64,000 nucleotides of DNA from Candidatus Villigracilis affinis. Its GTDB lineage: Bacteria; Chloroflexota; Anaerolineae; Anaerolineales; Villigracilaceae. Below the pieces are notes generated by a model, which did no database searches, was not told the origin of the DNA, and worked only from the letters and a program-made list of their open reading frames with translations. The translations under genes were made by a program, and so were the position numbers. Below, piece after piece: positions 37,780 to 46,330 of the stretch (position 1 is the first letter of the stretch; each line of letters begins with the position of its first letter). The stretch spans positions 62,001 through 126,000 of the forward strand of contig JADKEA010000019.1 in NCBI GenBank assembly GCA_016718275.1. Reading direction: 5' to 3'.

Positions 37780-39372
37780 ATGGATATGCTTAGCACCTTC
37801 AAACGTGATTTCATTTGGCTGCTGCCGCTTTCGCTTGGCCTTGGGGCGGTTCTGTCTTTCATTCAACCGGGTAACTGGCTTTTCGGCTGGCTGGAATTTT
37901 CTTTCCTCTTTCTTCTTTGCTTCCTGCTTCTCACAATTTCAGCGCGGTGGGCAGGCGGTGCTTCGACTACGCTCAGCGTGAACAAAATCCTCGCATGGAT
38001 GCTCGCCATCGCCTTCGCTTTGCGTTTCTTCGGCGGTGTGGCGACCTACCTCGCCCTGCCCGTGGACGGTTTTGCGGACGAAGATGATAAGGCGGGTTAC
38101 GTTTATACCGATGCGCATCGCCGCGATTTGCAGGCCTGGGATTTTGCGCAGTCGGATCATCCCATTTCAGATGCGTTCAATAAGAAGTTCGCCTACGACC
38201 AATACGGCGGCCTGCTGGCCATCAGCACCTTTGTATATCGCTACATCTCACCCGATGCGCATCGCCCGTTGATTCTGGTTCTGCTCGCTGCTTTTGCAGG
38301 GACGTTGTGCCTGTCCTTTTTATGGAAGGCTGTGATTTTGCAATGGGGAGAGAAGGTGGCTATTGCTGCAGGTTGGATTTTTGCGTTGTACCCTGAAAGC
38401 ATTTTGCTCGGCGGGTCTTCGATGCGTGAGCCATATTTGATGTTGTTCAGTGCATTTACATTATGGGGATTTGTCCTTTGGCAAAAGACGCAGGATAAAA
38501 GACCTTTGATTTGGTTCGGGCTGGGCATTCTCGGTATGCTGCTGGTTTCACCCGTGGTGGCGTTGGTGACTTTGGTTCTTTTTGCAGGCTGGGTGTATTT
38601 CACGCGGGAGCACAGTCAGCTTTCGTGGTGGGGGGCGCTGGCGATTTCTGTCGTGTTCATTGCGGGGTTGTTCTGGCTGGCTTCCACTTTGGATAGGCAG
38701 GGAAACCTCGGGGGCGGGACTCCGCTGGCGGTGATCAACAATTTTCTGCGCGAAGCCATCAAAATGGACTTGCATCATTTGGAGCGCGGTTCGGGCTGGG
38801 TGCAAAAATTGTTCGATGAAATGCCGAAGTGGCTGCGCCTGCCTTTTGTGCTGGTCTATGGAATTTTCCAACCCGTTTTGCCCGCTGCCTTTGTAGAGCC
38901 GACCACAGTCACCTGGCGGATCATTGCGATCGCACGCGCTGTGGGCTGGTACGCGTTACTACCGGCGCTGATCCTCTCTTTTGGAGCGGCAGCAGGCCAA
39001 CAGTCAGATGAGAAGCGCAAGCTCTTGATCTGGCTGAGTCTGGTGGCGTGGTTCTGGGTCCTGCTTACCTCTCTGCGCGGCGGTGCCGATCAATGGGACA
39101 ATCCGCGTTATCGTACGATCATGTTCTTGTGGCAGGCCATTCTTGCGGGGCATGTCTGGGTTTGGTGGCGTGAGACTCGCAATGCGTGGTTCCTGCGCGT
39201 GGTCGCGATGGAAGTTGTTTTTCTGCTGGTCTTTGGCCAATGGTATGCAAATCGTTATTTTCACTTCGGCGGACAACTGCAGTTCTCGCAAATGGTGGCG
39301 GTCATTCTCGGCGTTTGGGTTTTGATCCTGTTGGGGGGCTGGTGGCGGGACGGAAAAAAGAACAGTCCTTAG
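37780..39372 (+). CDS. Multi-pass membrane protein, GT-C-like
   Basis: A 530-residue protein, mostly hydrophobic helices with an N-terminal MDMLSTFKRDF that could also start at the ATG of MLSTF. The first large outer loop carries FADEDDKAGYVYTD, an acidic cluster where GT-C enzymes hold their catalytic Asp. GGSSMREPYL is a later conserved loop. The stretch GGASTTLSV near residue 60 is encoded by an interspersed REP-like core (37956-37980), so a dispersed element appears fixed in frame. Function unknown beyond family resemblance. It is followed 39 nt later by gmd. Confidence 0.72.
   Translation: MDMLSTFKRDFIWLLPLSLGLGAVLSFIQPGNWLFGWLEFSFLFLLCFLLLTISARWAGGASTTLSVNKILAWMLAIAFALRFFGGVATYLALPVDGFADEDDKAGYVYTDAHRRDLQAWDFAQSDHPISDAFNKKFAYDQYGGLLAISTFVYRYISPDAHRPLILVLLAAFAGTLCLSFLWKAVILQWGEKVAIAAGWIFALYPESILLGGSSMREPYLMLFSAFTLWGFVLWQKTQDKRPLIWFGLGILGMLLVSPVVALVTLVLFAGWVYFTREHSQLSWWGALAISVVFIAGLFWLASTLDRQGNLGGGTPLAVINNFLREAIKMDLHHLERGSGWVQKLFDEMPKWLRLPFVLVYGIFQPVLPAAFVEPTTVTWRIIAIARAVGWYALLPALILSFGAAAGQQSDEKRKLLIWLSLVAWFWVLLTSLRGGADQWDNPRYRTIMFLWQAILAGHVWVWWRETRNAWFLRVVAMEVVFLLVFGQWYANRYFHFGGQLQFSQMVAVILGVWVLILLGGWWRDGKKNSP
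37956..37980. repeat. REP-like core inside a membrane-protein gene
   Basis: The sequence CTTCGACTACGCTCAGC sits inside the GT-C-like gene, between its second and third hydrophobic helices, and is translated as ASTTLS. It matches the arms of the intergenic element at 28438-28490. Confidence 0.5.
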
Positions 39373-39374
39373 TG

Positions 39375-39394
39375 TATAATTCAGCGTCTGAATT
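39375..39394 (+). promoter_or_regulatory. -10 box overlapping operator-like dyad upstream of gmd
   Basis: TATAAT (39375-39380) overlaps the perfect dyad AATTCAG (39378-39384), N3, CTGAATT (39388-39394). The same arrangement, differing only in the spacer, lies at 60218-60237 before the MarR-type regulator. A repressor bound here would block promoter melting. The gmd ATG is 17 nt downstream. Confidence 0.65.
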
Positions 39395-39411
39395 TTGAAG
39401 AAGGAGTAATT

Positions 39412-40374
39412 ATGCCCACTGCATTGATCACTGGCATTACGGGTCAGGATGGTTCCTACCTTGCTGAGTTCCTATTGAAGAAGGGATATCGTGTTATCGG
39501 CGTTGCGCGCCGTTCGAGCACGGTCACCTACGAACGCATCCAGCACATTCTGGATGATATTACCGTCGTACAGGGCGACTTGCACGATCAGGGGTCCCTG
39601 CTTTCTTTCCTTGAAGAATACCGCCCGACCGAAGTGTACAACCTTGCGGCGCAATCCTTTGTGCCGACCTCATGGAATCAACCCGCGCTGACTGGCGATG
39701 TGACCGCGTTGGGTGTGACCCGCCTGCTCGAAGCCATTCGTTTTGTCGATTCGAAGATCCGTTTCTATCAGGCTTCATCGAGCGAAATGTTCGGCAAGGT
39801 GATGGAAGTTCCCCAGAAGGAATCCACGCCGTTCTACCCCCGCAGCCCGTATGGTGTGGCGAAGATGTACGGACATTGGATCACGGTCAATTACCGCGAG
39901 TCGTTCAATATGTTTGCCACCTCAGGCATTCTGTTCAATCACGAAAGCCCGCGCCGTGGTTTGGAATTCGTAACGCGCAAGATCTCCGACGCCGTGGCCC
40001 GCATCAAATTGGGCATGTCGAAGGAACTGCGCCTGGGCAACCTCGAAGCTCAGCGTGACTGGGGCTTTGCAGGCGATTATGTGGAAGCCATGTGGTTGAT
40101 GCTCCAGCAGGATCATCCCGATAGCTATGTCATCGGTACGGGTGAAACCCATTCCGTGCGCGAGTTTTGCGAAATTGCCTTCTCACGTGCCGGCCTGGAT
40201 TACAAAGAGTTCGTGGTGCAGGATGAAAAATTCTATCGCCCCGCCGAAGTGGACCTGTTGATCTCAGACCCTTCCAGAGCGCGAACGGAATTGAAGTGGG
40301 AGCCTGCGGTCTCTTTCAATGACCTGGTCACCATGATGGTGGATTCGGATCTGGCGCGGCTGAAAAAGGGATAG
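39412..40374 (+). CDS. gmd: GDP-mannose 4,6-dehydratase
   Basis: A 320-residue extended SDR that converts GDP-D-mannose to GDP-4-keto-6-deoxy-D-mannose. TGITGQDGSYLAE at 7-19 is the NADP-binding start, RRSST follows, and SSSEMFGKV and YPRSPYGVAKMYGHW supply the catalytic Ser/Thr, Tyr and Lys. NHESPRRG and LGNLEAQRDWGFAGDYVEAMWLML are diagnostic of GMD. GAAGGAG precedes the ATG. A promoter-operator candidate is 17 nt upstream. The next step may be the epimerase-reductase at 61749, 21 kb away. Confidence 0.95.
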   Translation: MPTALITGITGQDGSYLAEFLLKKGYRVIGVARRSSTVTYERIQHILDDITVVQGDLHDQGSLLSFLEEYRPTEVYNLAAQSFVPTSWNQPALTGDVTALGVTRLLEAIRFVDSKIRFYQASSSEMFGKVMEVPQKESTPFYPRSPYGVAKMYGHWITVNYRESFNMFATSGILFNHESPRRGLEFVTRKISDAVARIKLGMSKELRLGNLEAQRDWGFAGDYVEAMWLMLQQDHPDSYVIGTGETHSVREFCEIAFSRAGLDYKEFVVQDEKFYRPAEVDLLISDPSRARTELKWEPAVSFNDLVTMMVDSDLARLKKG

Positions 40375-40392
40375 ACCCTTTCCATTGGTTCT

Positions 40393-42393
40393 ATGAATAG
40401 TATTCCGCTCGGTCTCTTGCGTAGAATGCAAGGTCGTAATATTGAAACCAGTTCTGAACCACAGAGACACGAAGACACTGAGGAAAGATCAAAAAAACTC
40501 CGTGCCTCTGTGCCTCCGTGGTTAAGTTTTTCGGCTTTTACAAGAAAAGATTGGCGATCCTGGGCGCCGGGGTTGCTTGCGATCCTAGGGGTGATTTTAT
40601 ATGTAGCGCAGGCATGGCGTTACGCACATACCACTATCCCCGGCTTGGATGAAGGCTCCTATCTTTTCAAGGGATATCTTTATCTGCACGGCGTGTACGA
40701 ACCTTTCGAGCCTTATGGTCCGTTGACCAATAAGGCTCCTTTTGCATTTTTGATCCCCGGCTTTGCTGAATATATTTTCGGTGCTGGTCTGCGCACCGGG
40801 CGCTTTTTCATGATCTTCCTCGGCTTGCTTGCCATTTTGGGGACGTGGATCACCGCCCGCCGCTGGGCTGGGAATTGGTTTGCGACGGCCACAGTTTGGG
40901 CGTATGCGCTCGCGCCGACGGTGATCAAGATCCACGCCATCACTGCTTCTGAGGTCATCATTGCCTGCATGCTGGCATGGATGTGCGTTTTCATTCTTGC
41001 GGAGGAGCGTCCTATTTGGCAGATCGTGGCGGGGTCGATTCTCGGCGCGCTGGCCGTGTTGACGCGTCAGAACATGGTCGTGGTATTGCCTTTGCTCGTT
41101 CTGTACGTCTTTTGGCAGCACGGCAAACAAAAAGGAATCGTTTCTTTTGCGGCCGCCTCGGCTATCTTTCTCGCAGTCCACATTTATTACTGGCCCAATA
41201 TCCTCACCATTTGGGCGCCGTGGCTCCCCGATGGCCTCACGCCTTTCCTGAATCCGTTTCGCCTGCCGAAGGAAGCGGTTCCCGTTTGGGATCCATCCAT
41301 CGATTTTTGGAATCGGACGATCGCCTTCTTTCAGGGAATCCGCTACCATTTCATTCCCGCCGCTGGGAGTATTTTTGCGCTGATGGTTTTGCGCATCCCA
41401 CGTGACTGGAAAACTGTCCCTGCCATGCGAGCGGCTTTGTTCCTCGCCCTGACATATTTCATCCTCTTCGCCATGCACGGTTGGGCGGCGGTGGCGAGTC
41501 AATACGAGAGTTATAGTTGTGTCTATTGCTTTACGCCATACCTGTCGTTTTTCGATCCGCTGGGGATTCTTTTTACGGTGATCGTCCTCTCGCATTTGGC
41601 GAATCGAACTCCATCCCGTTGGATTCTGCTTCTCGGCGCAGCGACCCTGCTCACCCTTTCGACAGGATTCGGATTTTCATCCTTCGACAGCCTCAGCCGA
41701 TTTTTCCTCGATCTCCCTGTTCCGCGCATGAGCGGCGGACAATTTCTGCCGGGCACGACCACCCTGTTGGCGTTCATCACCAACAAATTCGGCACGGAAT
41801 TGATTTGGGTCAAGCGATATATTTCTGCGGCACTGGGTTTGCTGGTGGGGCTTGCGGTCCTGTTGATGGCAGGCATTCTCACGCGCCGCATGAAGGATTC
41901 TCAAGCCCGCCCGGGATTTGCCTTCGTTTTGCTCAACCTGTCCATTGCAATGGGGTTGATCCTTTCTCCGCTGCTGCATGTGGGTGGCCGCGGCATTGAC
42001 TGTGAAACGGATATGCTGGTTGCCAATGAGCAGGTCGGCGCTCACCTTGCAAGTTTCATCCCCGCGGATAGTCTGGTATATTGGGACGGCGGATTGTCCT
42101 TTACCCCGATGGTGTATGTTCCGCAGGCGCGCGTTTTCCCGGCGCAGATCAATGATGGCTATTCCTACCGCATCGGCGGTGATGCCGATACGCTGGCCCG
42201 TTTCAGTCACTGGAACACCGAGTTGAAGGAAGAATGGAAAGCCAGTGCCGATATTTTCATCATTCAAGCCAAACGCTACACGCTCTGGAAGGATTTTCTG
42301 AATCCGAAAGAGTTTGAAGAGTACCCCAAACCACCCGTGGCCCCCTCCTGCGAGGATGGGTCTGAACTAAGGATATTTCACAGGTTGCCATGA
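40393..42393 (+). CDS. Multi-pass membrane protein, GT-C-like, with repeat-encoded N-terminus
   Basis: Up to 666 residues, strongly hydrophobic from about residue 60. The first outer loop, GLDEGSYLFKGY, contains the acidic D-E pair of GT-C transferases, followed by PLTNKAPFAFL. The first ~50 residues (SEPQRHEDTEE through SVPPWLSFSAF) are translated from a period-8 repeat element (40457-40524), so the native start may be later, for example near the TTG/GTG codons around 40572-40590. A C-terminal soluble part of about 130 residues ends EDGSELRIFHRLP. It overlaps the next gene by ATGA. Confidence 0.7.
   Translation: MNSIPLGLLRRMQGRNIETSSEPQRHEDTEERSKKLRASVPPWLSFSAFTRKDWRSWAPGLLAILGVILYVAQAWRYAHTTIPGLDEGSYLFKGYLYLHGVYEPFEPYGPLTNKAPFAFLIPGFAEYIFGAGLRTGRFFMIFLGLLAILGTWITARRWAGNWFATATVWAYALAPTVIKIHAITASEVIIACMLAWMCVFILAEERPIWQIVAGSILGALAVLTRQNMVVVLPLLVLYVFWQHGKQKGIVSFAAASAIFLAVHIYYWPNILTIWAPWLPDGLTPFLNPFRLPKEAVPVWDPSIDFWNRTIAFFQGIRYHFIPAAGSIFALMVLRIPRDWKTVPAMRAALFLALTYFILFAMHGWAAVASQYESYSCVYCFTPYLSFFDPLGILFTVIVLSHLANRTPSRWILLLGAATLLTLSTGFGFSSFDSLSRFFLDLPVPRMSGGQFLPGTTTLLAFITNKFGTELIWVKRYISAALGLLVGLAVLLMAGILTRRMKDSQARPGFAFVLLNLSIAMGLILSPLLHVGGRGIDCETDMLVANEQVGAHLASFIPADSLVYWDGGLSFTPMVYVPQARVFPAQINDGYSYRIGGDADTLARFSHWNTELKEEWKASADIFIIQAKRYTLWKDFLNPKEFEEYPKPPVAPSCEDGSELRIFHRLP
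40457..40524. repeat. Period-8 palindromic repeat (ACCACAGAGACAC type) inside an ORF
   Basis: The left half (ACCACAGAG, ACACGAAG) and the right half (CGTGCCTC, TGTGCCTC, CGTGGTTA) are 8-nt tandem units in inverted orientation. They form an imperfect palindrome of about 68 nt. The element is in frame with the downstream GT-C-like gene. Confidence 0.65.
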
Positions 42394-43352
42394 ATCTTTC
42401 CCTCGTAACTCCAGTCTATAACGAGCAGGATAACCTGCCGCTTTTGTTCGAAGCCATTAACAAGGTCATGCCCACAATGAATCGCACATGGGAAGTGATT
42501 TTGGTGGATGATGGCAGTCAGGATAACAGCCTGGCTGTTTTGAACGAATACGCCAAAAAAGACCCCGCCCATGTGCGTGTGATCTCGTTCCGCCGCAACT
42601 TCGGGCAGACCGCGGCCATTGCCGCCGGGCTTGATTATGCCCAGGGCGAGATCATCGTTTTGTTGGATGCCGATATGCAGAACGACCCCGCCGACATCCC
42701 GATGATGCTTGCCAAACTGGACGAAGGCTATGACCTCGTCAGCGGTTGGCGCAAGAGCCGCAAAGACAATGCCATTACCCGCAATTTTCCATCGATGATC
42801 GCCAATCGCATCATTTCGCGTGTGACCGGGGTGCATTTGCACGATTATGGCTGCACGCTCAAAGCCTATCGCCGCGATGTGCTTGAAGGCTTCCGCTTGT
42901 ATGGCGAAATGCACCGCTTCATTCCGGTCTATGCCCATTCGGTCGGCGCGAAGATCACCGAGATGGCGGTCAATCATCACCCGCGCAAGCATGGCAAAAC
43001 CAAATACGGCCTGGAGCGGACCGCGAAAGTTGTACTCGATCTGTTCACCGTGAAATTCCTGATCTCCTATTCCTCGAAGCCCATTTATCTGTTTGGCGGT
43101 GCGGGCGGATTCCTCATGGTGGTCAGCGCCATCATCATGTTATATCTTTTTGTGCGCCGCATTTTCTTTTTGGTCGCCATTGCCACCTCGCCGCTGCTTC
43201 AAATGAGCGCGATGTTCTTCATCCTCGGGTTTCAATCCATTTTGCTGGGCCTGATCGCGGAGCTGCTGGTCCGCACCTATCATGAGTCACAGCGCAAGCC
43301 CACCTATACCATCCGCACCATGATCAACCTGGAGCAGGACCCGCGTGATTAA
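42390..43352 (+). CDS. GT2 glycosyltransferase with two C-terminal membrane helices (DPM/GtrB-like)
   Basis: A 320-residue GT-A enzyme. MNLSLVTPVYNEQDNLPLL, ILVDDGSQDNS, and the D-x-D-like VLLDADMQNDP near residue 93 bind the nucleotide sugar; LHDYGCTLKAYRRDV and YGLERTAKVVLDLF are acceptor-side motifs. Two membrane helices follow (YLFGGAGGFLMVVSAIIMLYLF and MFFILGFQSILLGLIAEL). Such enzymes make polyprenyl-phosphate-linked sugars, the donors for GT-C proteins encoded around it. It overlaps the preceding and following genes. Confidence 0.92.
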   Translation: MNLSLVTPVYNEQDNLPLLFEAINKVMPTMNRTWEVILVDDGSQDNSLAVLNEYAKKDPAHVRVISFRRNFGQTAAIAAGLDYAQGEIIVLLDADMQNDPADIPMMLAKLDEGYDLVSGWRKSRKDNAITRNFPSMIANRIISRVTGVHLHDYGCTLKAYRRDVLEGFRLYGEMHRFIPVYAHSVGAKITEMAVNHHPRKHGKTKYGLERTAKVVLDLFTVKFLISYSSKPIYLFGGAGGFLMVVSAIIMLYLFVRRIFFLVAIATSPLLQMSAMFFILGFQSILLGLIAELLVRTYHESQRKPTYTIRTMINLEQDPRD

Positions 43353-44250
43353 CTGGCTCAGCAAAAACCGCCAGACCGTTGCGCGCGGATTCGGCAGTGT
43401 TCTGGCGTTGGTGCTTCTGGCGGTGTTGATCCAGGAGCAGGGGGATGGTGAATTGTTTTCCGCCTTCCGCCGTGTTTCACCGGGGTATTTCGGGCTGGCG
43501 CTTGTTGTTTTGCTCGTTTCGCGGTTGTTTGCCATTTTGCGCTGGCATATCCTGCTGCGTTCAGCGGGTGTGAAGATTTCCTTTCTGCGTTCCGTCGAAT
43601 TGACATTTACCGGCAATTTCTCTTCCAATTTTTTGCCGACCACCATCGGCGGGGATGTGGTGCGCTTGACCGGCGCCATGCAGCTTGGGTATGACCGCGC
43701 CATTTGCCTCGCCTCGCTCGTTGTGGACCGTTTGGTGGGGATGGCGGGAATGGCATTGGCCCTTCCCTTTGGGCTGGTTCCGCTTTTCGCGCTTTCGAGC
43801 GGCGCGGCTCAATCTGCTGCATTTTCCGCGCTCCTCCAAAAAGGCATGGACTTTGTCCGCCGCACGTTCGAATCGCTTTCAATCTGGCTGAAGAAACCCT
43901 CCGCTTTGTTTGGGTCCCTGCTCGCTACGCTGGGCAATCAGGCTTTCATTTATTTGATGGTCTATTTTCTGTTGTTGGGCATCGGTCACCGCCTTTCGTT
44001 CTGGCTGGTGGCGGGCATGTACACCCTCTCTTATTTCGTGACCCTGATTCCCATTTCCATCAACGGCCTCGGCGTGCAGGAACTTTCGATGACGTTTTTG
44101 CTCACCAGCCTCGGCGGGCTGACCGAATCAGAAAGTGCCACGGTGGCTGTGCTGGTGCGCATCATTTTTCTCATCACCAGCCTGCCAGGTGCATACTTCC
44201 TGCCATCCATCCTTGCGGCAATGAACAGCAAGGAAGTTGACGAAAGATAA
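43345..44250 (+). CDS. AglD/LPGS-type (UPF0104) membrane protein, copy 1
   Basis: A 301-residue protein that starts at a GTG inside the 3' end of the GT2 gene. Multiple hydrophobic helices include VSRLFAILRWHILLRSAGVKISFLRSVELTFTGNF, with SSNFLPTTIGGDVVRL, and ISINGLGVQELSMTFLL, the conserved motifs of the lysylphosphatidylglycerol-synthase transmembrane region. Members move or modify lipid-linked substrates or assist polyprenyl-linked sugar transfer. A related gene lies at 49396-50388. The catalytic LPG-synthase domain is absent. Confidence 0.87.
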   Translation: MINWLSKNRQTVARGFGSVLALVLLAVLIQEQGDGELFSAFRRVSPGYFGLALVVLLVSRLFAILRWHILLRSAGVKISFLRSVELTFTGNFSSNFLPTTIGGDVVRLTGAMQLGYDRAICLASLVVDRLVGMAGMALALPFGLVPLFALSSGAAQSAAFSALLQKGMDFVRRTFESLSIWLKKPSALFGSLLATLGNQAFIYLMVYFLLLGIGHRLSFWLVAGMYTLSYFVTLIPISINGLGVQELSMTFLLTSLGGLTESESATVAVLVRIIFLITSLPGAYFLPSILAAMNSKEVDER

Positions 44251-44315
44251 ACCTGATATCGGAGTCGCGGATCTCACTCCGCCCGATTTTTGAACTACAC
44301 AGGTCTGCTTCCGCA

Positions 44316-46277
44316 ATGAAACCAACCTCCCCGAAAATCTTCTGGCAAACATTCATCACCGCCACCATTCTCCTGAGCGGACTGGCCATCTACCAGACCG
44401 TTCAGCGTGTGGCTGAGTTGGAGATCACCCTCTGGCGTTCCAAATGGATTTTGCTGGTGGGTTTGTTTGCATTGAACATTTTTGCGGGTGCGTTCGTGCT
44501 GCGACAACTCTCCAGCGATCGCGCTTCCTTCTTGACCGAAAAACTGGTTGCCATCCCGCAAAGCAGACTCAACCCGTTGGCTGGGTTTGTGTTGCTCGCC
44601 TTCGGCTTCTCTCTGGTTTGGGTGGTTCGCCTCTTTTTCTTTGGAAATATCCTTCCGCAAATTGCACCCATTTTCTGGGTCTTTCTTTGGGCAAGCCTGT
44701 TGCAGGCGTTCGGCCTGAAATTGCTGACAGGCAAAGACTGGTCTGTGCTTTTTGCGGTGATCGTGCTTGTGCAGGGAGTGGTCTATCAAACCTTTGGCCA
44801 CCTGACCATCGTCTCGGCGTATCCATTTTCCATCGGCTATTCTGAAGCGGGACGGCATTATTACGCTTCGTTGTTCTTTGCAAAATCGCTGTACGGAACG
44901 GAACTCGCGCTTCCGTTTTTGCATCCCACACGCTATTTTTTGATGTCGCTTCCATTCCTGGTGGACGGTTTGCCGCTTTGGGTACATCGCCTCTGGCAAT
45001 CGCTGTTGTGGATCGGCCTGACCGCAGCATCTTCCGTGTTTTTGATTCGCCGCTTAAACCTCAAAGGGTGGATGCGATTCGCGCTCACCGCGTGGGCGTT
45101 CGTGTATTTTTTTCAAGGCGCAGTGTACTATCACCTGCAGGTCTGTGTCATTTTAATTCTGGCGGGTGTTTCAACAAAACATCCGTGGCGTTCGTTGCTC
45201 TTCATCGTCCTTGCTTCGTTGTGGGCGGGGGCGAGCCGTGTGAACTGGTTTCCCGTCCCTGCGATGCTGGCGATCGCGATCTACCTGCTTGAAACGCCGC
45301 TCGAAGGGAAGGGCTGGCGTTACTGGCTGACTCCATTCCTGTGGGGCGTCTGCGGACTTGCTGCCGCGTTCGCTGCGCAGTTTGCATACATCGCCATTTC
45401 AGGCAATGCCGATGCACGTAATTTCGGTTCCAGTTTTACTTCTGATTTGATTTGGAGCCGCCTGCTTCCGAATGAAACCTTCCCAATGGGGATTTTATTG
45501 GGAATTGCGATCGTCTCTGCGCCGTTGATCTTTGCGTTCATTCAAATGATCCGTGGAAGGCTTTCTCATTTGCATCTGCTGCGCTGGCTGGCGCTGGCTT
45601 CATTGCTCTTTGTGCTTTTTGCTGGCGGCATGATCGTCAGCGTGAAGATCGGCGGCGGCGCAGATTTGCACAACATGGATGCCTTCCTTGTGATGCTGGC
45701 GTTGATCGTCACGACCTTCATCGGTGGTCAGGTGGCAGGGGAGCGCGGAGCGAATCCTGTTTGGGGGCTGAGTCATTGGTCGGTAACGGTGGCAGCTTTC
45801 CTGGTCCCGCTTGGATTCGCGCTGCCTCAAATAGGATTCTTCCAAAGCTACGATTCAAACCTTGTCGAAGCGGATATCCGTATGTTGCAGACATCCGCAA
45901 AAGAGGCACAGGGTGAAATCCTGCTTGTCACTGAACGTCAGTTGTTGATCTTCGATGAGTTGAAAAATATTCCGCTCGTGCCCGAATACGAACAGATGGA
46001 ATTGATGGAGATGGCGATGTCTGGCAATCGCGATTATCTTGAAAAGTTTTACTCCGACTTGCAAGGCCATCGCTTTGCCATCATTATCGCCGAGGAGCAA
46101 AAATTTACACTGCAAAAACAGGGCGCCTTCATCGAGGAGAACAACGCCTGGGTGCGTTTCATCGGCACGCCGATTCTATGCGCCTACAAACCTGTTGAGA
46201 CTCTTTCTTCAACCAATATTCAAATTTTTATTCCGCGCGAAAACAACGCTGATTGTAAAGATCCATTTTTGAAATAA
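44316..46277 (+). CDS. Large multi-pass membrane protein, GT-C-like, group A copy 1
   Basis: A 653-residue protein with many hydrophobic helices. A loop reading YSEAGRHYYASLFFAKSLYG is followed by LPFLHPTRYFLM. SVKIGGGADLHNMD lies before the last helices, and a soluble C-terminal domain of about 140 residues contains ERQLLIFDELKNIPLVPEYE and ends in PRENNADCKDPFLK. The protein at 50426-52771 shares the GGG-x-DLHN-x-D loop and this C-terminal pattern, so the two are paralogues. Probably an integral glycosyltransferase; the specific function is unknown. Confidence 0.72.
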   Translation: MKPTSPKIFWQTFITATILLSGLAIYQTVQRVAELEITLWRSKWILLVGLFALNIFAGAFVLRQLSSDRASFLTEKLVAIPQSRLNPLAGFVLLAFGFSLVWVVRLFFFGNILPQIAPIFWVFLWASLLQAFGLKLLTGKDWSVLFAVIVLVQGVVYQTFGHLTIVSAYPFSIGYSEAGRHYYASLFFAKSLYGTELALPFLHPTRYFLMSLPFLVDGLPLWVHRLWQSLLWIGLTAASSVFLIRRLNLKGWMRFALTAWAFVYFFQGAVYYHLQVCVILILAGVSTKHPWRSLLFIVLASLWAGASRVNWFPVPAMLAIAIYLLETPLEGKGWRYWLTPFLWGVCGLAAAFAAQFAYIAISGNADARNFGSSFTSDLIWSRLLPNETFPMGILLGIAIVSAPLIFAFIQMIRGRLSHLHLLRWLALASLLFVLFAGGMIVSVKIGGGADLHNMDAFLVMLALIVTTFIGGQVAGERGANPVWGLSHWSVTVAAFLVPLGFALPQIGFFQSYDSNLVEADIRMLQTSAKEAQGEILLVTERQLLIFDELKNIPLVPEYEQMELMEMAMSGNRDYLEKFYSDLQGHRFAIIIAEEQKFTLQKQGAFIEENNAWVRFIGTPILCAYKPVETLSSTNIQIFIPRENNADCKDPFLK

Positions 46278-46330
46278 ACCCTCATCATCCGCTTCCATCC
46301 GTTTATCCGTTGCTATAATCCGCTATCAAA

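Noticed and set aside
40597..41595. 332-codon minus-strand open frame
   Set aside because: Antisense of the GT-C-like gene. Its Arg/Gln/Glu-rich product is the expected shadow of hydrophobic codons on the other strand.
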